From contig ONDF01000025.1 of assembly GCA_900316525.1 (NCBI GenBank), positions 1 to 35,804 on the forward strand: a DNA stretch of 35,804 nucleotides, in the 5' to 3' direction. The stretch comes from an uncultured Bacteroidales bacterium (lineage in GTDB: Bacteria; Bacteroidota; Bacteroidia; Bacteroidales; UBA932). The translations under genes and the position numbers were made by a program. Positions 30,108-35,804 of this stretch are shown here, piece after piece (the first letter of the stretch is position 1; every line of letters starts with the position of its first letter). The notes below the pieces were generated by a model that worked only from the letters and a program-made list of their open reading frames with translations, ran no database searches and was not told the origin of the DNA.

Positions 30108-30617
30108 ATGAAGAAGACTCTTTTGATCGTGATCGCCCTCCTCGGCCTCTCTCTGGCCGCGGTGGCGCAGCCGAAGGCCATCGGTGTCCGCGGCGGCCTG
30201 TTCGGTCCCCATTTCAACGGTGAAATCAGCTACGAGCATTGGGCGACCCTGTTCGACAATGACTATGATTTCGCTGAAATCGATCTCGGTGTGTTCGGCG
30301 GCAACGGCTTCAAGGCCACGGCGCTGTACAACTTCACCTTCGCCCAGCCGGAGTTCACCGACCGCGGCGAGTGGGGCTTCTATGCCGGTCCCGGCCTTGC
30401 CGTCGGCTACGGTACGGGCAACAAGCTCAAGGAAGACGGAACCACGGAGCCGAAGGCTCGCCCGTTCGTGGGCCTCGCCGCCCAGCTGGGCCTGGAGTAC
30501 ACCTTCTGGTTCCCGCTGCAGTTGTCCGTCGACTTCCGGCCCAGTTTTATGATTCCCGCTTTTATGAACCGGGGCAACTGGTACGGCTTCGCGATTGCGG
30601 CCCGTTACGCGTTCTAG
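30108..30617 (+). CDS. Small outer-membrane beta-barrel-like exported protein
   Basis: The 169-residue product has a signal peptide (MKKTLLIVIALLGLSLAAVAQ). Alternating strands follow, such as KAIGVRGGLFGPHFNGEI, GFYAGPGLAVGYG, VGLAAQLGLEYTFWFP and the terminal FAIAARYAF. The last residue is phenylalanine, as in barrels recognised by the BAM machinery. The size fits an eight-stranded barrel. No specific family is recognised. The start at 30108 is chosen because it gives the signal peptide; an in-frame upstream start at 30096 would add four residues only. The next gene begins two bases after its stop, so the two are co-transcribed. Confidence 0.8.
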   Translation: MKKTLLIVIALLGLSLAAVAQPKAIGVRGGLFGPHFNGEISYEHWATLFDNDYDFAEIDLGVFGGNGFKATALYNFTFAQPEFTDRGEWGFYAGPGLAVGYGTGNKLKEDGTTEPKARPFVGLAAQLGLEYTFWFPLQLSVDFRPSFMIPAFMNRGNWYGFAIAARYAF

Positions 30618-30619
30618 CT

Positions 30620-32836
30620 TTGAGCAGGATTTTGCACTCATTAGCAGCAGCCGCCGTTGTTTTTACGGCGGCTGCCTGCGTTCCGAAGGGTCCGGCGGAC
30701 CCGGAGGTGGAGGCTGCGGAGGCCTTGGCCGCACGTGTCGTGGGGCCGCAGCAGGCCCGCCATTTCGTCTTCGAGAAGGCGGAAGGGGAGGGCGACTTCT
30801 TCCGGCTGGAGCAGCGCGGCGGGAAGCTCGCCGTCATCGGCAATGACGCGAACTCGATGGCCGTGGGCCTGAACCACTATCTCAAGTACTACTGCCACGT
30901 GGAGTACGGCTGGCTGCTGGGTGACACGTTCACCCTGCCCAAGAAGCTTCCGGCCGTTCCGGAGCCCGTGGAGGCGTCGGCCCGCGTCGAGAACCGTTTC
31001 TTCCTGAACTACTGCACCTACGGGTACACGATGCCCTGGTGGCAGTGGGCCGACTGGGAACATTTCATCGACTGGATGGCCCTCCAGGGCATCAACCTGC
31101 CGCTCGCCATCACCGGCCAGGAGTCCATCTGGTACCAGATCTGGACCGAGATGGGCCTCACCGACGAGGAGGTGCGGAACTACTTCACCGGCCCGGCGCA
31201 CCTGCCGTGGCACCGGATGCAGAACATCGACCGCTGGTTCGGCCCGCTGCTCCACAGCTGGCTGGACGGCCAGCTGGAACTCCAGAAGCAGATCACGGCC
31301 CGGGAGCGCGAGCTGAACATGAAGCCCGTCCTGCCGGCCTTCTCCGGCCACGTGCCGCGCGAGCTGACCCGCCTGTATCCGGACGCCCCCGTCACCAAGA
31401 ATGAGGACTGGTCCGGCTACCAGCCGGAGTACGCCTGCACCTTCCTGGACCCGATGAGCGACCTGTTCACGGAGATCCAGAAGAAGTTCGTCGAGAAGGA
31501 GACCGAGATCTACGGGACGGACCATGTCTACGGCATCGACATCTTCAACGAACTCACGCCGCCCAGCTGGGAGCCCGAGTACCTGGGCCGCGTCAGCCGG
31601 CAGGTGTACGAGTCCCTGGAGAAGGCCGATCCGGACGCTACCTGGCTGCAGATGGGCTGGCTGTTCTACAACGAACGGAAATACTGGACCGAGGACCGCG
31701 TGGAGGCTTATCTGACTTCCTTCCCGAAGGAGCGCCAGCTCCTCCTGGACTACTTCTGCGACCGGCAGGAGGTGTGGAAGCGGACGGACAGCTTCTACGG
31801 CGTGCCCTATATCTGGTGCTACCTGGGCAACTTCGGCGGCAACACCGCCCTCGTGGGCAAGTTCAACGACCTGAACGAGAAGATCGAGAACGCCCTCGTG
31901 AACGGCGGCCCCAACATGAGCGGCGTGGGCGCTACCCTGGAAGGCTTCGACTGCAACCCGTATGTCTATGAGTACATCTTCGAGAAGGCCTGGACGCTGC
32001 CGCAGCATAAGGATGTGGCGGTCTGGACCGAGGGACTCGCCGACCAGCGCGTCGGCTTCGGGGACCCGAAGGCCCGCGAGGCCTGGAAGATCCTCATCGA
32101 CAGCGTGTATGTCGATTCCAGCACCCCGGGACAGGCGTCGTTCGTGAACCAGCGGCCCGCCATCGGCCGGACCCGGACCTATTACGGCAACGCGCGCCTG
32201 CGGTATGACAACAAGCATCTGTGCGAGGCCCTGGGCCTGCTGCTGGAGGTGGACGGGAAGAACAGCGCCTATGCGTTCGACCTGGCGAACCTCACGCGGC
32301 AGCTGCTGGCGAACCGGTTCGACGCGCTCAAGAAGCAGTACGAGGCTGCCGTGGCGGAGCAGGACCGCGGGGCGATGAAGACCGTCTCCACGGAAATGCT
32401 CGAGATCATCGGCGACATCGACACCGTCATCGGCACGCACAGCTATTTCCTGGTGGGCAAATGGATTTCCGACGCCCGCAGCTGGGGGAAGGACGATGCG
32501 GAGAAGGCTTACTTCGAGCGCAACGCCCGCAACCTCATCACCACCTGGAGCGACAAGGACATGCTCCTGAACGACTACGCCTCCCGCACCTGGAACGGCC
32601 TCACCGGCACCTTCTACAAGGTCCGTTGGGAGAAGTTCTTCGCGGCGGTGGACGCCGCCCTGGACAAGGACGGAAGCTTTGACGAGGACGACTACAACGC
32701 CTTCAGCGACGATGTGACGACCTTCGAGAAGCAGTGGTGGGACGAGTGCCTGCACACCTTCCCGGCGCAGCCCGTGGGCGACGCCAAGACAGTGGCGGCG
32801 GAACTGTACGCCAAGTACCGGGACCGGATTATCTAG
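30620..32836 (+). CDS. GH89 alpha-N-acetylglucosaminidase, lipoprotein
   Basis: The 738-residue product matches the NAGLU/GH89 family, which releases terminal alpha-linked GlcNAc from glycans such as heparan sulfate or mucin. The conserved catalytic region has FNYCTYGYTMPWWQW-like residues (NYCTYGYTMPWW). The two carboxylates are Glu311 in DIFNELTPPS and Glu441 in LEGFDCNPYV, 130 residues apart, the same spacing as Glu316 and Glu446 of human NAGLU. The N-terminus (ILHSLAAAAVVFTAAAC) looks like a lipoprotein signal with Cys20. No ATG gives this signal, so TTG at 30620 or 30632 must start it. It lies two bases after the small barrel gene and overlaps the convergent gene's stop by eight bases. 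Confidence 0.92.
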   Translation: MSRILHSLAAAAVVFTAAACVPKGPADPEVEAAEALAARVVGPQQARHFVFEKAEGEGDFFRLEQRGGKLAVIGNDANSMAVGLNHYLKYYCHVEYGWLLGDTFTLPKKLPAVPEPVEASARVENRFFLNYCTYGYTMPWWQWADWEHFIDWMALQGINLPLAITGQESIWYQIWTEMGLTDEEVRNYFTGPAHLPWHRMQNIDRWFGPLLHSWLDGQLELQKQITARERELNMKPVLPAFSGHVPRELTRLYPDAPVTKNEDWSGYQPEYACTFLDPMSDLFTEIQKKFVEKETEIYGTDHVYGIDIFNELTPPSWEPEYLGRVSRQVYESLEKADPDATWLQMGWLFYNERKYWTEDRVEAYLTSFPKERQLLLDYFCDRQEVWKRTDSFYGVPYIWCYLGNFGGNTALVGKFNDLNEKIENALVNGGPNMSGVGATLEGFDCNPYVYEYIFEKAWTLPQHKDVAVWTEGLADQRVGFGDPKAREAWKILIDSVYVDSSTPGQASFVNQRPAIGRTRTYYGNARLRYDNKHLCEALGLLLEVDGKNSAYAFDLANLTRQLLANRFDALKKQYEAAVAEQDRGAMKTVSTEMLEIIGDIDTVIGTHSYFLVGKWISDARSWGKDDAEKAYFERNARNLITTWSDKDMLLNDYASRTWNGLTGTFYKVRWEKFFAAVDAALDKDGSFDEDDYNAFSDDVTTFEKQWWDECLHTFPAQPVGDAKTVAAELYAKYRDRII

Positions 32837-33788
32837 CGGAGAGCGACATCAGCAGCTGATACTGCTGGTTGAGCGCTTTCGAGAACGAATCGTCGAGGAT
32901 GGCATCCGTCAGGGTGCCATCCTCCGTTTGGATACGGAGGGACTTGACGCTGCCGTACGCGAGGGCGCGGAGCTGGGAGAGGGAAGGGTAGACGTAGATG
33001 AAATTGACCTCGTCGCGGGTCTGGGGGAGGGTGATCTCGGCGCCGTCCCCGAGGACGAAGGTGACCGGGGCGTCCGGTTCGATGCGGTACTGCTTCTCGG
33101 TGCCCAGCTGGAAGGCCAGGTCGATGTCCTCCTTCGCGGAATTCTTGTAGTAGAGGTGGTTCAGGATGAGGTTGTACTTGAGGTCCTGCCCATCGGCGAC
33201 GAGGGGAGTCGCGGCAGTCATCACGCTGCCGGTGAGGTCCACGCGTCCGGCGGCTTCGGCGGTCAGGTCGATGGTGGACGCCGCGGCCTTCTCGATGGCG
33301 GCGCCGTGCCGCTTCAGGAGGGCGGCGAAGGCGTCGTCCTTGAAGTGGTACCGGAGGTAATTATCCGGGTCCCAGCCGGTTACGAGCTCGAGGTCGGTGA
33401 CGCCGCGGGTGAGTTTCTCAAAATCGGCCGGTTCCAGCGCGTAGCGGAGCCGGTTCAGGTACAGGCCGTCCTCCTGGCGGGTTTTCGTCGCGCTCTCCCG
33501 GCCGATCTGGTCGGCCCGGACGACGGAGCCGCCGGGGAGGGTGGCGGTCATCTTCACGCCCTTCGGGGCCGTGAAGCCGGTCTTCTGGCGGAGGTCGATG
33601 AACACCTGGTACATCGAGGATCCGTCGGGGAATCCGACGCGCTCGACGCGGGTGGTGAAGTCCTGGCAGGATTCAGCTTCCGTGGAAATATGGGTCATCC
33701 CTTCGGACCGGTAGTTGGTCCGGATCTCCTGCGCGGAGAGGGTGAGGGCGGCCGCGAGGGCCGCGAGGAAGAGGATCGTCTTTTTCAT
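32829..33788 (-). CDS. Exported protein of unknown function
   Basis: The 319-residue product has a signal peptide (MKKTILFLAALAAALTLSAQ) followed by a mixed alpha/beta protein without Cys clusters or repeats. Parts read as beta-rich (VKMTATLPGGSVVRADQIG) and late segments as short strands and a helix (YVYPSLSQLRALAYGSVKSL). I recognise no family. The start at 33788 is chosen because the upstream in-frame Met at 33800 falls inside the -7 box. The stop overlaps the GH89 stop region by eight bases on the opposite strand, so the two genes converge with no terminator between them. A leader of only about six bases is predicted. Confidence 0.75.
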   Translation of the reverse strand: MKKTILFLAALAAALTLSAQEIRTNYRSEGMTHISTEAESCQDFTTRVERVGFPDGSSMYQVFIDLRQKTGFTAPKGVKMTATLPGGSVVRADQIGRESATKTRQEDGLYLNRLRYALEPADFEKLTRGVTDLELVTGWDPDNYLRYHFKDDAFAALLKRHGAAIEKAAASTIDLTAEAAGRVDLTGSVMTAATPLVADGQDLKYNLILNHLYYKNSAKEDIDLAFQLGTEKQYRIEPDAPVTFVLGDGAEITLPQTRDEVNFIYVYPSLSQLRALAYGSVKSLRIQTEDGTLTDAILDDSFSKALNQQYQLLMSLSAR

Positions 33789-33797
33789 TATCGCCTG

Positions 33798-33805
33798 CAA
33801 ATATA
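33798..33805 (-). promoter_or_regulatory. -7 promoter element for the unknown exported protein
   Basis: The minus strand reads TATATTTG, an exact match, ending 10 bases before the ATG at 33788. This is closer than at most promoters here. Confidence 0.65.
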
Positions 33806-33837
33806 CACATTCGGTGCCGGGAAACGGAATTTTTTCG

Positions 33838-33845
33838 TATCTTTA
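33838..33845 (+). promoter_or_regulatory. -7 promoter element for the PPC-domain gene
   Basis: TATCTTTA, preceded by a T-run and CG, matches except for the last base. It ends 22 bases before the ATG at 33867, which supports that start over the ATG at 33855. Confidence 0.6.
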
Positions 33846-33866
33846 TCGGAACTAATGACACGAACT

Positions 33867-34289
33867 ATGTACCAATACCGCATTTCCGGAGACAAATATG
33901 TCCTGAGCCTCGATAACCACGTGGAGATCTCGGCGGCGCTCGCCGCCTTCTGCCGGGAGCTGGACATCCGCTGCGGCGCCGTCTATGGCATCGGCGCCAT
34001 CTGCGAGGCGACTTTCCGTTTCCTGGACCCCGCTACGAAGCAATATGTGGACAAGACCTTCTCCGAGCAGATGGAGATCACGAACCTGACCGGCAACATC
34101 TCCCGGAAGGACGGGAACGTGTACCTGCACCTGCACATCACAGCCAGCCGGCGGGACTACACCTGCGTCGGCGGCCACATGCTCACCGCCCGCGTGAACG
34201 GGGCCTGCGAGCTCGTCGTGGAGCGCTTCGCCTGCGAGGCCGGCCGCCGTTTCGACGAGGAGACGGGCCTGAACCTGTATGATTTCTAA
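33867..34289 (+). CDS. PPC-domain (DUF296) protein
   Basis: The 140-residue product is a single plants-and-prokaryotes-conserved domain: an opening strand (YQYRISGDKYVLSLD), a helix, GAVYGIGAICEATFRFLD, and the conserved YLHLHITAS and VGGHMLTARV with histidines that bind metal in structures of the family. Bacterial members are trimers often described as DNA-binding because plant relatives have an AT-hook, but no AT-hook is present here, so DNA binding is doubtful. The start at 33867 (MYQYRIS) fits the promoter spacing; ATG at 33855 is in frame and would add four residues. The Dcu gene follows after 15 bases. Confidence 0.88.
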   Translation: MYQYRISGDKYVLSLDNHVEISAALAAFCRELDIRCGAVYGIGAICEATFRFLDPATKQYVDKTFSEQMEITNLTGNISRKDGNVYLHLHITASRRDYTCVGGHMLTARVNGACELVVERFACEAGRRFDEETGLNLYDF

Positions 34290-34304
34290 ACCTAACACTA
34301 AGAT

Positions 34305-35681
34305 ATGAGCTTTGTCATGATTGTCGAGCTGCTGATCGTTCTCGCAGCGCTCTACGTGGGTTCTCGCTACGGTTCCCTGGCCCTCGGCGCCATCTCCGGC
34401 ATCGGCCTGGCCATCCTCGTGTTCGGCTTCGGGCTCAAGCCCGGAACCCCGCCGACGGACGTCATCTACATCATCATCGCGGCCGTCACCTGCGCCGGCA
34501 CCCTCCAGGCGTCGGGCGGTATGGACTGGATGATCCAGATCGCGGAACGGATGCTCCGCAAGCACCCGGACCACATCACCTTCCTGGGCCCGCTCGTGAC
34601 CTTCTTCCTGACCGTCCTCGTGGGCACGGGCCATGTGGTCTATACGATCATGCCCATCATCTGCGACATCGCCCTGAAGAAGAACATCCGGCCCGAGCGC
34701 CCCTGCGGCGTCGCGTCCGTCGCCTCGCAGGTGGGTATCACCTGTTCGCCGATCGCCGCCGCCGTCGTCGCCTTCGTCACCATCTCCAACGCGAACGGCT
34801 ACATGGTCAGTATCCCGCAGGTGCTGATGGTCACCATCCCGGCCTGCCTCATCGGCCTGATGTGTGCCGCCCTCGCTTCCTTCAAGCGCGGCAAGGACCT
34901 CGACGTCGACCCTGAATTCCAGAAGCGCAAGGCCGATCCCGAGCAGTACGCCTACATGTACGGCAGCTCCGCCACCACCCTGGACAAGGTCATCACCAAG
35001 GAGGCCAAGGCTTCCGTGTTCGTGTTCCTGGGCTCCCTGCTCGTGATCGTGGGCTTCGCGTTCTGCCAGATGCTCCACACGGCCGACGGCAAGACCGTGG
35101 CCGAGGCCATCGCCATCCCGAAGATGAACATCTGCATCCAGATCATCATGCTCGTGGCCGCCGCCTGCAACATCATCTTCTGCAAGGCCTCCCCGAAGAA
35201 GGCCGTCGCCGGCGCCGTCTGGCAGTCCGGCATGGTCGCGGTGGTCGCCATCTACGGCATCGCCTGGATGGCCGACACCTACTTCGGCAACTACATGGAC
35301 GAGATGAAGGCCATGCTCACCGGCCTGGTCACGAACTACCCGTGGTCCATCGCACTCGTCTTCTTCCTCGTCTCCGTGCTCATCAACAGCCAGGGCGCCG
35401 TGGTCGTCGCCTTCCTCCCGCTGGCCTACCAGCTGGGCATCGCCGGTCCCGTCCTCCTGGGCGTCCTCCCGAGCGTGTACGGCTACTTCTTCATCCCGAA
35501 CTACCCGTCCGATATCGCCACGGTGAATTTCGACCGGTCCGGAACGACCGTCATCGGCAAATACCTCCTGAACCACAGCTTCATGATGCCGGGCATGATC
35601 AGCGTAGTCGTCTCCACCATCGTCGGCTACTTGATCACCACCGTCCTCTTCCCCGGCTACTTTGGCAGCTTCGTCCAGTAG
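34305..35681 (+). CDS. Anaerobic C4-dicarboxylate transporter, DcuA/DcuB family
   Basis: The 458-residue product has ten to twelve membrane segments and closely follows Escherichia coli DcuB from memory: ALGAISGIGLAILVFGF, ATLQASGG-type TLQASGGMDWMIQIAERML, LVGTGHVVYTIMPII, the loop KRGKDLDVDPEFQK, YGIAWMADT, and the C-terminal YPSDIATVNFDRSGTT followed by NHSFMMPG. The family exchanges fumarate, malate or aspartate for succinate at the inner membrane in fumarate respiration or succinate export. DcuA and DcuB cannot be told apart here. Fumarate reductase genes are not in the window. It is probably co-transcribed with the PPC gene. Confidence 0.95.
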   Translation: MSFVMIVELLIVLAALYVGSRYGSLALGAISGIGLAILVFGFGLKPGTPPTDVIYIIIAAVTCAGTLQASGGMDWMIQIAERMLRKHPDHITFLGPLVTFFLTVLVGTGHVVYTIMPIICDIALKKNIRPERPCGVASVASQVGITCSPIAAAVVAFVTISNANGYMVSIPQVLMVTIPACLIGLMCAALASFKRGKDLDVDPEFQKRKADPEQYAYMYGSSATTLDKVITKEAKASVFVFLGSLLVIVGFAFCQMLHTADGKTVAEAIAIPKMNICIQIIMLVAAACNIIFCKASPKKAVAGAVWQSGMVAVVAIYGIAWMADTYFGNYMDEMKAMLTGLVTNYPWSIALVFFLVSVLINSQGAVVVAFLPLAYQLGIAGPVLLGVLPSVYGYFFIPNYPSDIATVNFDRSGTTVIGKYLLNHSFMMPGMISVVVSTIVGYLITTVLFPGYFGSFVQ

Positions 35682-35700
35682 GATATTCGGAAAAATTGCT

Positions 35701-35708
35701 TACCTTTG
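35701..35708 (+). promoter_or_regulatory. -7 promoter element for tRNA-Arg
   Basis: TACCTTTG is an exact match 21 bases before the mature tRNA. The leader contains a small hairpin, CTCCCT (35711-35716) and AGGGAG (35721-35726), with a four-base loop. Confidence 0.7.
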
Positions 35709-35729
35709 CACTCCCTTTCAAGGGAGGAC

Positions 35730-35803
35730 GGTTCCGTAGCTCAGCTGGATAGAGCAACAGCCTTCTAAGCTGTGGGTCTTGGGTTCGAATCCCAACGGAA
35801 TCA
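35730..35803 (+). tRNA. tRNA-Arg, anticodon TCT
   Basis: The acceptor stem GGTTCCG pairs with CGGAATC (one G-T pair). The D stem GCTC/GAGC, anticodon stem ACAGC/GCTGT with loop CTTCTAA and anticodon TCT at 35764-35766, and T arm TTGGG/CCCAA around TTCGAAT complete a standard cloverleaf. Discriminator A is at 35803. Only one base follows in the window, so an encoded CCA cannot be judged. Confidence 0.96.
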
Positions 35804-35804
35804 C

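Noticed and set aside
30641..32755. A minus-strand open frame of 704 codons over the GH89 gene
   Set aside because: Antisense to a gene with both catalytic carboxylates at the correct spacing, and the translation has no recognisable domain.
1..35804. CRISPR arrays, integrases, insertion sequences, toxin-antitoxin or phage-defence genes
   Set aside because: No regularly spaced repeats, transposase or integrase motifs or typical defence domains were seen. Only the two REP-like repeat loci suggest past mobility.

Overview
The window reads as a chromosomal segment of an anaerobic, GC-rich member of the Bacteroidota, most likely Bacteroidales. Three things point there. First, at least twelve sites match the Bacteroidota -7 promoter element TAnnTTTG, sitting in AT-rich islands in otherwise GC-rich DNA. 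Second, most leaders lack a Shine-Dalgarno sequence. Third, the gene content fits: a six-gene Rnf operon preceded by an RseC-like gene, a Dcu C4-dicarboxylate transporter, CarboxypepD_reg-type outer-membrane barrels, a lipoprotein GH89 glycosidase and secreted M28 and M23 peptidases. I cannot name the genus. No phage, integrase, transposase or CRISPR array is visible.

Layout: 1-438 is the tail of a GH31 glycosidase. 512-5879 is a one-direction cluster: hypB, a 941-residue iron-sulfur flavoprotein of the GltD/NfnB type, hypA, a small membrane protein and a DUF5692-like membrane protein. 5949-13631 holds assorted genes: an unknown membrane protein divergent from an M28 peptidase, a HAD phosphatase, an organophosphate-type MFS antiporter, a convergent M20 dipeptidase, a YitT-family protein, tRNA-Leu(GAG) and an unknown exported protein. 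13745-20249 holds a 961-residue outer-membrane barrel, a uracil-DNA-glycosylase-family protein, an exported rhodanese/metallo-beta-lactamase fusion and two tandem M23 proteins.

20288-30082 is a long plus-strand run: MerR regulator, Nif3-like protein, zinc-ribbon coiled-coil protein, DnaB, a DUF3108 protein, RseC-like protein, then rnfBCDGEA. Next come a small outer-membrane barrel, a GH89 alpha-N-acetylglucosaminidase lipoprotein, a convergent unknown exported protein, a PPC/DUF296 protein, a Dcu transporter and tRNA-Arg(TCT) at the right edge.

Physiologically, Rnf would couple ferredoxin oxidation by NAD+ to ion export, Dcu would exchange succinate and fumarate or malate, and the hypB-flavoprotein-hypA cluster suggests nickel-linked redox chemistry. 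The observations most worth following are: that nickel-chaperone/flavoprotein cluster without hydrogenase genes; two REP-like repeat loci that supply the last residues of two proteins; an M23 pair in which the second copy has lost a catalytic histidine; an exported rhodanese-UlaG-like fusion; and a nearly fixed distance of 21-24 bases from the -7 box to the start codon, with clear leaderless-looking exceptions.
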